Of a DNA stretch of 64,000 bases, positions 12,301 through 24,398 are shown in pieces (within the stretch, counting starts at the first letter, position 1; every line of letters begins with the position of its first letter). Origin of the DNA: Pelodera strongyloides (taxonomy: Eukaryota > Nematoda > Chromadorea > Rhabditida > Rhabditidae); contig JAANDG010000329.1 of NCBI GenBank assembly GCA_036852015.1, positions 99,589 through 163,588 on the forward strand. The letters are read 5' to 3'. The position numbers were made by a program, and so were the translations under genes. The notes under the pieces are model-generated. The model ran no database searches and was not told where the DNA came from. It saw only the letters and a list, made by a program, of their open reading frames with translations.

Positions 12301-14487
12301 ATTCAGAAAACAAATTAAATCAAACAAAATAAACTATTATTTCAGTCGCACGAGGCCAAACGACGTACAACTTTATTGTCAGCGGACGAAAAAAGGTTGG
12401 AGTTAAAATTAATTTATTATAATTAAATCTCGAATTTGAATGATACTTGCGGCATAGTGGTTGCAACTAATACAATCTATTATCTATATGTGGTATCTGT
12501 GCGGGGGAGGTAGGGATAAACCCGGGAGACTCTTCCTGAAATCTCCGAGGTTTGGCACTGAACCATCAGGATCCTCCAATCATTTTAGCAAGGAGTATCA
12601 AATGAGACGATCACGAATCAGGATGAGTCAGGCAAAGAAGCTAACCAATCATCTCAAGAGATACGGCCTTCACGAAATGTGCTCAGGGTAAGCGGTGATT
12701 TAACTTATTTAACTAAATACCCATGTTCAAGTAAAGCGAAAATCGAATATAAAGTCAAATAATTGTAGCCAACTAAGCTTTTAGTCTTCAAAATGTACGA
12801 GCGTAATTTGCTCAAACATGGATCGTGCACTAACCGTCGTACGAAAATCGTTTACAATAAGATAAACGTTAAAGCGAAATACCGGCCGGTTTTTGAAACA
12901 CATCTAGTACACCAGCGTTCTTATGCAGCTTACGAAAATGAACATAAATTAGAATAAAAAATCGAGAAAAATTCGAGTAACTTAGCATAAATACGTAAGA
13001 ATTGAGTTGTCCACAACGCGTTTCTAAAACCGGCATTTCGCAGATAAACGCCCCATGTTTTTTGCACTGTGTGTGCGCGGCGACATTCCGGCACATTTCT
13101 TGGTGCGCGGCAATTAAATAAAAAGAGTATTTTAGCCCGAGTCCCTGAATCAAGTACATGATTCGTCCTCTCCGTCGCCTCGAACAGTCAACTCTTGGGG
13201 AGGGACCACAAACGGGGAAAGGTTGGAAAAATCAATAATTATCAATTCGTAATAATCAATAATTATGCAATAATCAATAATTATCAATTAGCGATAATCA
13301 ATAATTATCAATTAGCGATAATCAATAATTATCAATTAGCAATAATCAATAATTATCATTCAGTAATAATCAATAATTATCAACATTTAGAAATGATTAA
13401 CAATAAAAAAAGCAATTCGTGAACTTTGCACATTTGAGGGCCCTTTTTATACCCAAGTGCTCGCAGCTAATAAAGTTTGATTCGTAATCAGCATGAGAAA
13501 CTATCGATTGATGGATGTAAACCGAGAAGGAAACTTTCGGCGAAGTCGTACATTTTCCTGGTTTAGACTTAGGCTTGGACTTAGGCTTGGACTTAGGCTT
13601 GGACTTAGGCTTGGACTTAGGCTTGGACTTAGGCTTGGACTTAGGCTTGGACTTAGGCTTGGACTTAGGCTTGGACTTAGGCTTTCGGTAGATTTGCCTT
13701 CCACGTGTACCTCAAGTTGAGATTCAGGTTATATAATGGTGTCATTTGCAGTTGTGTCAGCACGATACCTGTACCAACAGAAACTGAGCACGCCCATCAT
13801 GAATTCAAAAGGGTGAGTTGTAGTTTGTGGTTTAAATTAAAGTCGGTTGTAGTTTGTACTTGATGGAAAGGTTTTTAATTTCTTCTATGTGGTGCTATTC
13901 ACATTAACTTTAGGAACCTTTTAATTATTGACGTGTAAATATTTAGTTATTTACCTGTGCCAAAAAGAATCGGTTGATTGAGGTCTTGCAACAAAAAAAA
14001 AACTAAATTTGTTCTGGTATAATCTACAACATTCATTTTAGAACAACACTCCCGATGTGATCCATATTGAACCGGAGAACCGAGTTACACCACTACCGTA
14101 AGTTTAAATCCGTAGATGATTGTTTAACTGGTGGTTCTATAGAAGCCAAACATTTGTTTTTACTTCACATAGAAGTAAGCTAGTAAGCAGTTAACCCGTT
14201 TTTTTTTGGTGTCGTTTATCAACGTTAGAAACAAAAACAAACCGTAATAGAGCTTTTAAGTGCACGTTCGCGAACTTGGTAAGTGCGAAAGTTTGATTCA
14301 AGAGCACGTTCGCGTTCCATATATGAGCGGATTTTGAAACTCGCTACAGTAGGAGTGCAAATAATTACACTTTCCAGGTTCGCGAGCGTGCACTTAAAAG
14401 CTCTTAAACGTCTAATTATTTTAGTCTTTATCAGGCTTATACACAAGAATCAACCTCGCAGCTTCACCTGTCTATTTCAGGATCTAA
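9304..14487 (+). CDS. DHHC palmitoyltransferase, ZDHHC1/11-like (356 aa, 13 exons)
   Basis: Exons: 9304-9336, 9664-9760, 10138-10223, 10613-10695, 10945-11046, 11251-11360, 11651-11738, 11905-11972, 12346-12395, 12458-12687, 13752-13812, 14042-14097, 14481-14487; phases agree throughout. The product is a membrane S-acyltransferase that moves palmitate to cysteines of other proteins. Two membrane segments (about residues 12-55) precede the Cys-rich domain, where C93NIC and [10 protein letters not shown] lead to DHHC at 118-121 and then [11 protein letters not shown]. Two more membrane segments follow (about 137-160 and 190-220). [10 protein letters not shown] and the order of parts match vertebrate ZDHHC1/11. 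The TTxE motif reads TTYN (228-231), so its Glu is replaced. The exon at 12458 has a poor acceptor (GGCATAG). The last junction is uncertain: without it the frame stops at TAA 14099-14101. Confidence 0.9.
12869..13041. mobile_element. TTAAAGCGAAAT / CCGGCCGG palindromic MITE
   Basis: Starts TTAAAGCGAAATACCGGCCG and ends in the inverted ...CCGGCATTTCGC. It lies in DHHC intron 10. Relatives are at 18625-18816, 22953-23129, 32885-33029 and 36626-36806. Confidence 0.65.
13230..13400. repeat. AT-rich minisatellite, about 27-bp period
   Basis: Six or so imperfect copies of AATAATCAATAATTATCAAT with short variable joints, in DHHC intron 10. Open frames across it are repeat artefacts. Confidence 0.85.
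13567..13683. repeat. 12-bp tandem repeat (CTTAGGCTTGGA)n
   Basis: About ten near-perfect copies, in the same intron as the minisatellite. A 12-base period leaves all frames open on both strands, which gives the spurious LGLR and SLSP frames. Confidence 0.9.
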
Positions 14488-14576
14488 ACCACTGCCAACT
14501 ATACTACAACGCTCAGGAATTATATGCCGCGGGTCACCTTTCGATCTCCTACATCAAACATTGAACATATCCAAAG

Positions 14577-14582
14577 AATAAA
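14577..14582 (+). terminator. Polyadenylation signal of the DHHC gene
   Basis: AATAAA about 90 bases after the predicted stop at 14487. Confidence 0.55.
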
Positions 14583-14599
14583 AATTACTAAATGTATTT

Positions 14600-16411
14600 G
14601 CACCCACACATTACTTTAGTGAAATTTTGCTTCCATACGAAACAGGGGAACCCATTTGGCGACAGTTCCCGCTCTCTTTGGGGGTCCAACCACTTGGTGC
14701 TAATTTAAACATTCGACCAGGTTTTCTCCAAAACCGTTGCGGACTGGTCATTACATGGCCACCAGATGGCCAGTGACCGGGCACCAAATGTTTTTTTTTG
14801 GGCGAAAGCCTTTTTCTGTGGTCTCGGCAACTATTCCGTTTTCTTGTGCCAGAACTTGCGTTACTCGTAAATGCGTACGCAACAGTTCAACAAAGGGTAT
14901 GGTTCATTCCCATTGTCAGGGAAAAACTGTATAAACTCGCTACGATAATAATATTTCCTACATTACCCTCCCTCTCTATACTTGTCTCTCTCTCCCTATC
15001 TCTCTCTCACTTGTCTCTCTCCCTATCTCTTTCTCTGAATCTAGGTTGTTCCTAAATATCTAACCTTCTTTTCATCTCTTCCCTCTCACCCGTAGAACAC
15101 TATTTTCTGTTTGCTTTTTTTCTCCAATCACTCGTGCGTACCTGCGCACCCTCGTCCGCAAGGTTATTGACACTTATGAGTTGTACAGTGCAACTAACAT
15201 CCGCTAGACTTTATACAGCTGAACTTTTTTTTTATGTATTCATAGTTCCTTTAACTCAAAATCAAAGTTCCTTTAACTCAGTATGGTATGGTTTTAAGTG
15301 GACGATTTCAAAATTTCAAGCGGAAAGAAATTTAGCAAAGAAACGACTGTATTCATCTGTTTACACATGTAAACTATTTTCACGAAATTATACGTCTCTC
15401 AGTTTTTATCCAAGAATATAATAAAACAGTCTTTAATTTTTATTTATAAAATTATAAAGTAACTAGTATTGTATACTTTTGAACATGTGCTACGTACTAC
15501 TTGACTAGTAAGCCAACAGCCTCAAAGCGAATGACGTTTCACGCTATCTACATGCAGCAGCTATAGCCGTGGGAGAGGTACTGCGATTACGATGACTTTT
15601 TTAATACACCCAACTCCACTAATTTCACCGACTGTAAATTAGCATAGTCATCCAATATACCAACATACTGTGAAAATTAGCATATGTCAACAGTACAACC
15701 TATCTCTCTACCCACTCTCTGATCAGTGCACTCCCTAACCTTGTCTCTAACCTGAGATCCGCCCGGTGACCTCCTTGTAACCACAGTCTCTTCACTCTTT
15801 ACACATCGCTCGAGGTTGATCAATAGGAAACCGCTGTGACTTGGAACATTCGTTCGCTCCTCGGCTTTACCCTAATGTTTATGGACCTCTAGGGCCTTAC
15901 GATATGCTAATTAGCCGAGAATTTACCATATGCTAATTAGTTTAAAGTGGTACGGTACGAAACATATGATTCCTATGTATTGCATGCAAATTACAAAATT
16001 ACTGCCCGTTCTCAACAATGTCGGCACAGAATGGAAACCAATTTTCATGTAGTATCTTACAGTTGGGAACGCAGCAGTTAGTTGTCCTCTATTTGTTTGA
16101 AAAACGTTTGAGTTACCGCTTTGGAAAAAAATAGAGTCGTTCTTTTTTCTATAATGTATTTTATTTAATTTCGCTATTGTATGAAATTTGCTCAATTTAT
16201 CGAACGGTACATGTAAACCTCTCTACTCCGGTTCTGTCAAAGCTAGTCAATCATTGAAATTAATCAGCGTTATTGCATTCTGACATCAGACGTAAATTGC
16301 ATGTTGTTTTTCTTCATAATCTGTAATTGGGTTAATTTACTGCAATGTTTTAGATCTCCTCGCTGTTTCCTCAAAAGTCAACCTGGTATACCGTGTATCA
16401 CGCTTACTCCG
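14600..16411. other. Intergenic between the DHHC and LRR genes
   Basis: Holds a third copy of the dispersed CACCAAATGG-type repeat (14645-14830) and a CT-rich tract (about 14965-15080). A TTTTAG at 16348-16353 could be the leader acceptor for the LRR gene. The 1.8-kb gap argues against an operon with the DHHC gene. Confidence 0.5.
14645..14830. repeat. Dispersed CACCAAATGG-type repeat, third copy
   Basis: Contains CCCATTTGGCGACAG, a central CCAAAACCGTTGCGGAC and GGGCACCAAATG, matching the copies at 2741 and 6745. Confidence 0.55.
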
Positions 16412-19400
16412 ATGGCTACGCCACTGACTACTGTTCTTTTATTTTTACTATTAGGACTGGTCATAGCAGAGCAGGTTCGTAATTTTCTAATAAAAAACCC
16501 ATACGTTATCTTACCCTGTTTATTTTTATTTACTCGTTCCATTATATCTTATTGGATTTAGCATGGGTTTTCTGTTCTTTGCTTTTCCACATACAGTATT
16601 TTACAAAATGCAGTCATCATGCAAACTGAAAAAAAAAATAATGTTTATTATTACTATTATTATGGTAGTATTGTAAGGGGCGTCGCATAATTCGCGAGCT
16701 GGAACGCAATCGTTCTCGGTGATGTTATCATATTGGTTAGCGCGGTTATCGTTATCGGAACTACAAAGGCGCAGGCCCGATAATTCTGTAGCCATTAAAT
16801 AGTAAATAGCGCATTTTGGACACAGCTAAGTACATGTACCATTGCGACAAGTTCTTTGTCCATCGATCCGGTTACGATACCTTTGATTGGTTAACTTTTG
16901 CATTTAACTAGGTGTTATTTGCGAGCTGTGGTTTCAGATTACGTCTTCACCTAACTCACAAGCGCATAACGCATATTTTCAGCCCATAAAGTTTTTCATG
17001 AGCCTGTCGGTCAAACTTTCAGTTTTTTTCTCTGTATTTTGCAGCATATGGATTTTTTGTGAGCCAAAAACTTTTCAGCACATTCATTTTTTTCATGAGC
17101 CTGACAGTCAAACTTTTTTCAAAAAAATTTCTTTTGTGTTTTGCAGTACATGGATTTTTTGTGGGCCTGTCCATCTGCAGAAATTGCAAATACTGTTTAT
17201 TTATTTATTTATAATATCCGAAATACTGTAGAATACTTTTACTTTAGCGCATCTCGCGCGGATCTGGTCGACGTTTACCCACTCAAGAAGAGGCAGATTG
17301 TCCCAGAGAGTGTCATTGTGATAGGACGAATATCGTATGCCATAATGGCAACTTTAGAGGCGCAGATATTTTCCAGCAGGTAATTTACGCTAATTATCTG
17401 GATAATTATTTTGTAAATGTATTCAATATCGGTTGCAATGTATGGGAATCAAGATGTTCAACGTACGTTATGTAAATAATGTACGCTCAGCAAGTAGCTC
17501 GTTCGATTTAAAAGCGAACGGTCATCGGTTCGAATCCCCACTTCTTGTGTCCCCCATTTCCGTTATGAAACATCGACCGTGATCGCTGATAAAAGGGCTT
17601 CGTTGCGGACGTTGTGACAAACAAACCTTTCTCTTTTATATACTAAAATTTCGTGACATAGATAGAAACCCAAGTTTCTTGTAATTGTTGAGGAGTCTTT
17701 CGAATGATAATTGCTCTTTGAACTAATTTAAAATATATATTTTTTTTCAGCTCCATGCACTAGCATTCCCGCATGTCGACACGCTCGTTATGACGGGCAA
17801 TAAGTTTGGTGATATCCGTGGACGGATATTCGGCGGAAGCGAGGTTTGGAATTTTTTTAAAGCGGTATGACCCGTGGTTTGAAACTTATACGGGGCAACT
17901 CAAATTCAATGTATACCCACATTTTGTGTCATGCTATAACGGAAACACCCAGACTGGCACACCCCATGCCGGAGTGGTGATTGTGTCCTGTTGTGAAGCC
18001 GACAAACATAGAATACAGTTACCATTTAGGGCAAATTTCTTTATTTTAGGTTCACGAGCACCTCACTTTGCTCAATTTTACGGATTCTGGTATTACCGAA
18101 TTTGATGCCGATACTTTCAGAGGTGATTATAATTATAAATATTATACTAATAATAATAATAATAAATTTAAAGTATCACTATTAGTATTTTATCGACTAG
18201 ATTAGATCTTATGAAGCACTACAGAGTATATTTAACTAAAAAGTTTAGGATTACTACTTATTTGCAGTTAGAATTACTAGTTTTATGTATTGGACCCGTA
18301 ACGATCTGTGTATATTATATGTGCAATTCTATATGCTTTTCTGACACAGAAAACTGACTAATTTATCGCAAAATTTAGCCACACCCGAGCTGGAGTACCT
18401 CTATCTAAGTGACAATCGTATTTCTTCCGTGGGTGCAGATCCCTTTAAATACGCGCAAAACTTGCGTTTCCTGGACTTGAGCAAAGCTTTGGCAAAAAGG
18501 TTTGTGTTTCTATTTCTTTTTTTAGAAACTCTTTTGGACTAGATTTTGGATAGGCATGAAGATTGTACACACTCTCTTTTCCTTGTACATGGTGTTTAAA
18601 ATTTTACATTTTGTGTCCGCACTTTTAAAGCGAAATACCGGCCGGTTTTTGAAACCATTGCGTACAAGCGTACACCTGCTTTCTTATGCAGCAATATGCA
18701 AATGCGCAAAAATTAGGATAAAAACTAGACACCCCAATTAGACCCCACGTTGCATAACTGCATAGGAATGCAAGTATTTGAGATGCGTTTCAAAAACCGG
18801 CCGGTATTCGCTTTAAAGCGAAATGCTAGCCCCTTTGGAAAATTTGCATATGATAAGCAAATCCTATGTATCCTATGCTAATTTTGCGCGATTGCCGTGG
18901 ACGATCGCGCAAAATTAGCATAGGATACATAGGATTTGCTTATCATATGCAAATTTTCCAAAGGGGCTGGCATTTCGCTTTAAATCAATGAGTTCTTTAC
19001 TTTATTTGTATCGATTCTTTGATCAGCAACACAATGATAAGTTTATTGGTTTTCTTTGTTGGAAGGAGAATTTAAATGATAAATATATGATGGGGTGATC
19101 TGATTTCGACCGTAATCTAAACTAAACTGCATTTTTGTATTTTTTTTTCTTCCGTTTAGATCAGAAGAATCAAAGGCCGATCTTCTTTCGCTTATGTTCG
19201 AATCCCCCAGGAGAAGTCACGTAAACCTGGCCGAGATAATTCTCTCCGACAACGGACTTACGACTATACATCCGGAAACTTTTTGCAAGGTTTGTATTCG
19301 ATTCCAGCAACTACGGTAACACTGGTGTTCATGTTACCTGAAGTTACGGGCTCTAGCTGAAGACCTACCACTATGTTTTCCAATCTTGGGATAGCCCTAA

Positions 19401-20968
19401 CCCGAAGTAAGATGCCCCTGAGTGGAGCTATCTCAATTAGTATTGATCACAGTCATTAAATCAGTACTGTAACTTCTTTGGGAAATTTGCATATGATACG
19501 CATATCGGCATATCCACTGTATCCTATACAAATTTGGTGCCTGAAGCTTGCCGAATGGGCACCAAATTTGCATAGGATACATAGGAGATGCGTGTCATAA
19601 ACAAATTTCCACGTCTAGTTACACTTCGTACAACACGGCTTTAAATCGTACCAAAACTAAAGTTCTGTCCTAATTTCATATGCGTACGGTATAACGTTTC
19701 GTTTACAGATTGACGGCCTCGCCCGACTAATTTTGAGTAACAATTTGCTCACAAAATTCGAAGTGACAAAGGGCTGCCTGCGCGCGCTCAAGAATTTGGA
19801 TTTGAGCCATAATAATTTTGTAAGTTATCTTTGTTTTTTTATGAATTATTGAAGTAAGCTACGAATAAAGGGATAAATATAAAAAACTTTTTGTACGAAC
19901 ATCCGCTTACGTTCTTATTGATTGTTCGATTTCTTCATTTATTGATTGATTGCCAGGTTACCGTACCCGGAAAGTTGTGGGACGCGCTGCCGAGTCTCAA
20001 CACGTTCGACATTTCCGACAATTCTCTCCAATGCGACTGCGGTCTGCAACCGTTTTTGGAAGCTAGCCAAGCCGATCCAAATCACTTTGTAAATCAGGTA
20101 TCTTTAAAAACACATAATTATCACAGAGACGGAGTTATATTTTGCTACAAATGTACTCTAATTGTAAGGAGAAGGCTTGGTCTGCCCGTGGTAGGAGTCG
20201 AACCGACGAGCCACAGTGCCTGCGCTGTTCTTGGGATAGCGCTTAGGCACTGCGCCACATGCTGATCGCGAATGTTAAATAATGTACTGAGTAAATGAAT
20301 ATATATTTTTAATTTTTCTTTCAGGAGCGTACTGTATGCGATGGCCCATCTCACTACAGTGGTGCTAAAGTCTACGACATAAAGGTATTTTTCCTAGACG
20401 ATGCTGAAGAAACCGTACCAAAAGAGCCAACTCCATATTTACCAAGCTTATTTTAAAAATGGTTTTATATATATCTATTTTCATAACATCAATTAGAAAT
20501 GAATATTTTATTTTAGGATAATCTGTGTAAATCATCCAGTATTGTTGGCCAACTGATCCTGTTAACTGTAGTAGCTGGAGCTGCTATCTTTATATACAGG
20601 TGGGGGTTTTATTTATTTATTTGCACATGTTTCGTTTTACGGCTATGCACTAGTGAGGTGTATTAGCTTCTGAGCTACTGCCTGTGCCTGTTTTACAGTG
20701 TTCATGGGTTCGACCCCGCCTACGTGCAGATGGTTTTGCGAAAATTTAAATGTTAGCATTGTTTTCGCATATTATTAAAACTAAAATCACAATTGTGTGT
20801 TGATTTTTGTGTTTTGTGTTTGTTTGATAAGAAACTGTTTTTACTTTTTTTAGACATTTCCGCCACAGGATACCCGTGCCACCCATTTTCCAATTTGGAT
20901 ATCAAAATTTGAATACGGAAAATCAAAATTTCCAGGAGAATGAGAATGTGCGCCCGGAGTTTGTGTAA
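16412..20968 (+). CDS. Leucine-rich-repeat type I membrane protein (373 aa, 11 exons)
   Basis: Exons: 16412-16474, 17248-17379, 17751-17843, 18050-18122, 18379-18499, 19160-19289, 19709-19819, 19957-20097, 20325-20384, 20517-20599, 20854-20968; all phases agree. A signal peptide (TTVLLFLLLGLVIA) is followed by an LRR N-cap cysteine cluster (C39, C43, C45, C52), repeats such as LEYLYLSDNRISSVGADPF, LILSNNLLTKF and LKNLDLSHNNF, an LRR C-cap (C267, C269, C293, C312) and one membrane span (about 315-335). The cytoplasmic tail is short, about 38 residues, rich in Asn/Gln/Glu, with no kinase or TIR domain. An adhesion, receptor or co-receptor role at the cell surface is inferred from architecture only. 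Several introns hold tRNA-like pieces and MITEs. Confidence 0.9.
17470..17546 (+). repeat. tRNA-like sequence in LRR intron 2
   Basis: AGTAGCTCG, a CGTTCG/CGAACG hairpin and a B-box-like GGTTCGAATCC occur in tRNA order. The acceptor stem does not pair well and the anticodon loop is long, so this is probably a degenerate tRNA or SINE. Confidence 0.35.
18625..18816. mobile_element. CCGGCCGG palindromic MITE (LRR intron 5)
   Basis: TTAAAGCGAAATACCGGCCG at the left and CGGCCGGTATTCGCTTTAA at the right. It abuts the next element with a shared TTAA. Confidence 0.75.
18813..18983. mobile_element. Near-perfect palindromic MITE (LRR intron 5)
   Basis: Inverted repeat from TTAAAGCGAAATGCTAGCCC to the matching GGCTGGCATTTCGCTTTAA, centred near 18898. 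A second copy is at 26350-26521. Confidence 0.8.
19467..19610. mobile_element. Palindromic element (LRR intron 6)
   Basis: Imperfect inverted repeat with GGGAAATTTGCATATGATAC at the left and a degenerate complement at the right. The core GCATAGGATACATAGGA also occurs in the 18813 family. Confidence 0.55.
20180..20275 (-). repeat. tRNA-derived SINE-like sequence (LRR intron 8)
   Basis: On the minus strand, A box TGGCGCAGTGC and a perfect-looking B box GGTTCGACTCC are spaced as in a tRNA with a long variable arm. Acceptor pairing is poor, so a SINE head or tRNA relic is favoured. Confidence 0.5.
20650..20745 (+). repeat. tRNA-like / SINE fragment (LRR intron 10)
   Basis: B-box-like GGGTTCGACCCC lies about 45 bases after TTAGCTTCTGAGC. 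Weak on its own, but the third such piece within this gene. Confidence 0.3.
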
Positions 20969-21743
20969 TTAAGCAATTATAATTTATTTAATTAGCATAG
21001 TAGACGGTATACGGTAACCCTAGTCAATCAATGCGTTTTTTTTGAAAAATTGTAAAACATGCGTTCTATTATGAACATTGGTTTCAAATTTGAAAACCCG
21101 CCTAAATTTCACAGCTTTTATTTAGCTTCAAATGTATTTTTTAGCTTCGAAGCAGACGCCAAAGTTAATATATCTCTTCTTATAGTTTTTCTATACAATG
21201 AGTTTCAAAGACTTTTTTTCGCAATTTATATTTCTCGTGTCAAGAACGTTCTTTCAAAACTTACGCGCAATGATTATATACAGCTTGAATATTTTTTCCT
21301 TATGCCCTTATGCCGAAGCTGTGTAACTTTATTTAACTTATTTCAATGTCCATAATCATAATGATTCATGCTTATTGTTAGGTTAGACGTTTAGGGTAAC
21401 GTTTCAAATTATTTTTCTGCTTGACTGTCTAGTTTGCATGATATATTATACTAATTAGTAAATTCAAACAGTATAAGAGCTCATAATAATTGCGGAACAT
21501 TTTCGCAGCACAGGTGCTAAAGGTGGCCTTATTTTCTGTCGCGTTTTTATCGCGTACGTGTGTTATTTTACTTGAAGTGCATTTATGATTTATATGTGCC
21601 TTATTTATAAAGAGTTTTTGTTCGTTTGATTATCTTTATAATCCGAAGGGATAACAAACACAATTGTTGAAAGTATATAAGCGACCACAAAAATAAGCTA
21701 AACGAAACAAAGTCATACAATTTAGGTTTATTCCAAGAATTAC
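20969..21743. other. Intergenic between LRR gene and Cys-rich gene
   Basis: AT-rich; the convergent 3' ends of the LRR gene (+) and the Cys-rich gene (-) face it. No exon recognised. Confidence 0.5.
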
Positions 21744-22323
21744 TTAAAAGTACTGAACAAATGGTATTTGTGATTTGAGTGTTCTTTGGTGTCCTTCTAC
21801 CGTAGTACTTCCTCTGCACATCTGACCGTTTGTCGTCTGCACGCACTGCTCTCCGCTTAGGCAGTCCTCGTCTAGTTCGCACCTTCTCTTACCGTACCAC
21901 GAGCGACGCGGACGAGTTCCTGGGTGAGATTTTATGCTTCATCTCGTTAGTATCTTCCCTCGGGGAAGAAATGTCCCCAAGCAATGCATTTGAATGGAAA
22001 CCCCAGAGCCCCAGACTACTACGTCTAGATAAATTTATTTTCGAAACGGGTATTTTTTTTCCGGAATAATTGGGGTTGGTTTTCCTTTCTTATAAAATAG
22101 ACTGAGCTTTGGGAAGACAAGTAGGAAACATCTTTGCGATTATACTTACTTTTAACAATGGATATGTTTATCAACATAAATACAGTACCTTGAGCAACGT
22201 TGAGCAGAAAACGCTGTCTGCATATCGGGCCTCTCACTGTATGCACGCACTCTTCGTTCACTTCACAATCCCTCTCGGTTTCGCAGTGATGAATACCGTA
22301 ATCAAAGCGACGGAGGCGAAGAA
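21744..22323 (-). CDS. Cysteine-rich protein with two C-x5-C-x5-C-x8-C motifs (3' part)
   Basis: Two exons are clear: 22323-22189 (its 5' limit is a guess) and 21919-21744, joined in phase 1 through GTACTG and CACCCAG. The first encodes HCETERDCEVNEECVHTVRG followed by PIC. The second encodes CELDEDCLSGEQCVQTTNGQ followed by MC. Both have identical C-x5-C-x5-C-x8-C spacing, which indicates an internal duplication. The stop is TAA at 21744-21746 and AATAAA follows within about 20 bases. The spacing is reminiscent of small secreted EB, WAP or Dickkopf-like modules, so an extracellular protein is inferred. I could not place the start: another frame just upstream reads like a signal peptide but does not connect. 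Confidence 0.6.
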
Positions 22324-22952
22324 CTTAATAAGATATCTTAGTCACTCCAAAATGAAATTTATTTCGTAATTTAATCTTAAGCTAGGATATGTAAGCACAC
22401 TAAGATAAGCACACGCTTCTCTTAATGAAAATAATGAAAAGAAAGCTGTGCTTTAGAAATCACGAAAAAAAGAAGAAGAAGCCAGCCGATCAGCGCATGC
22501 AGTAAATTGTAAACTCATGTAAACTCATGACAAAATTCCATGTAATTTCGTGAAATTAATTTCGCGAAGGCGACTCACAATTACTTACTTGTAACCCATT
22601 GTTTTGTTTAAGAGATATTACAATAAGCAATAAATTAAAAAGAACTGGGTTACCTGATTCCAATGGGAAAACATTTTCAGCCCGTGCGATACTAAGGAAA
22701 ACCATCTGGAATTGATAATTATTTTTCCAAAAAATGTTGGAAATCTAAAATGCGTGATTATGATAGATTTTCGGCGGTAGAGAGATTCTCACATGAGCGT
22801 GGGGGGTCTTATGTAAAATTTACTTAAAATAAGCCAATTTTTACAAGAGAAGGATTAAAAATAATATGAAAAGACTTACCGATATAATTAAACAAACAAT
22901 TGTGACAACCCAACTATGCATGTTTTTTTTATTCCTGAAAGGGATAATTTAT

Positions 22953-23129
22953 TTAAAGCGGAAGAACGGCCGATTTTTGAAACGCATAGTGGACAGCTGA
23001 ATTCTTACGTCTTAATGATGATTTGCTCGAATTTAGCTCGATTTTTTCTAATTTATGTTCAGTTGCATATAGCTGCATACGCTGGTGTATTCGATGTGTT
23101 TCAAAAAAAACGGCCGGTGTTTTGCTTGA
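22953..23129. mobile_element. CCGGCCGG-family MITE, diverged
   Basis: TTAAAGCGGAAGAACGGCCG at the left and a diverged ACGGCCGGTGTTTTGCTT at the right, with an interior like the 18625 copy. Confidence 0.6.
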
Positions 23130-23548
23130 AAAAAAAACCAGTGCAAGCCATTGAAGGGTTTCCTAATAACGCAGTAAACAGTTGCGTACCTTTTATAGCA
23201 AAATCTACGACTTATTGTTAGCCAACATTGTACTGAACAAAACAAACGTAACTATTTCCACACTCCATTATGATTATAAACAAAACTTGTGAAATAGGCT
23301 ATATTTGACAATAATTGTTTTTTAAACCACTCAAATTATACTTTACTTATACTTGTAGTGTAATAAGCAGATACGATAAAACGATTTAGAGGGTAAGCTG
23401 ATTTTCCTCAAAACTAAGCCGCTGTGAATCTCGGAATAGAAAATGTGTGTGAGAATCAAGGCTACATCTATTAAATTAAAATCTAGGTTAAGTAGATTTT
23501 CATAAGTATTTTAGTAGATGCGTGAGAACTAGGAAGAAATTTGATATC

Positions 23549-23552
<4 letters not shown>

Positions 23553-23593
<41 letters not shown>
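23553..23593. repeat. (AT)n dinucleotide repeat
   Basis: About 20 uninterrupted AT units. Confidence 0.95.
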
Positions 23594-23595
<2 letters not shown>

Positions 23596-24398
23596 CTTGC
23601 CAATGGAAAAAAATCAACTCCAAACCAAACACCTCACAGTAAAATAACATTCTTCAGAAAAAATATAAGTAGACATTCATTAGGGATCTTTCGAAGCAAA
23701 TTCACTACCGAGAAGATTAGAAATTTTCCCCAGGGAGTTTATGTTTATGTGAAACCAGTGAAGGGTTAGAATAAGGTCAATTAATTGCTTTTGGATTAAT
23801 TGTTTTCAACTACAACCGATGACTTCGAAAACAATAGATAAGACTTAAAAAGGTAAAACGTCTATGTCGCATTCAACTTGTTGTCCTCTTTTGCTCTTCT
23901 ACATACAATTTGAAAATTTGTGTGATCAGCTGTTTTTTTTGCACCACTTGGCTTATAGTGAAGACCATCGATGAGGCAAACCAACTTTATGATAACTTGT
24001 AAGCAGTCACATACTTGCCGCAAAAGAATTATTTAAAAAAAATTCGGTAAATAATTTCTCAATTTCAATATTGGTTGAATAAATTGGTTCAATACGTTGG
24101 GCTCTTTTATGGACAAAACAAATGTATCAAGTAAAAAATATGACGCATTTTATGTAGTGGCCGCACCGTTTTAATGCTCAAGACCTAGAACACTCAAAGC
24201 TATAAATGGGGGGTAGTTGCGTTGGGTGTAATTGAATGGTGCTCTGAAGAGGTGTTAAACCCCCACACTCATCCGATTTAGATTGCAAAGCTTTTTGTTG
24301 ATGGTAAGTTTGTAAGACTATAAATAGAACGAAAAAACATTTTCTACTTTCAATTAAACGTAAAGGATTTATTTCAAAGATCGAACGGACACTATTCT

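Larger units (their letters stand above)
22324..24398. other. Intergenic, repeats
   Basis: Contains the MITE at 22953-23129 and an (AT)n run at 23553-23593. The missing 5' exon of the Cys-rich gene may lie here but I could not identify it. Confidence 0.4.

Noticed and set aside
13230..13400. Regular repeats with short spacers, CRISPR-like at first glance
   Set aside because: Joints are only a few bases, units are AT-rich and imperfect, and the genome is eukaryotic; it is a minisatellite.
13493..13720. Open frames with LGLR or SLSP repeats on both strands
   Set aside because: A 12-base tandem repeat keeps every frame open; it lies inside a DHHC intron.
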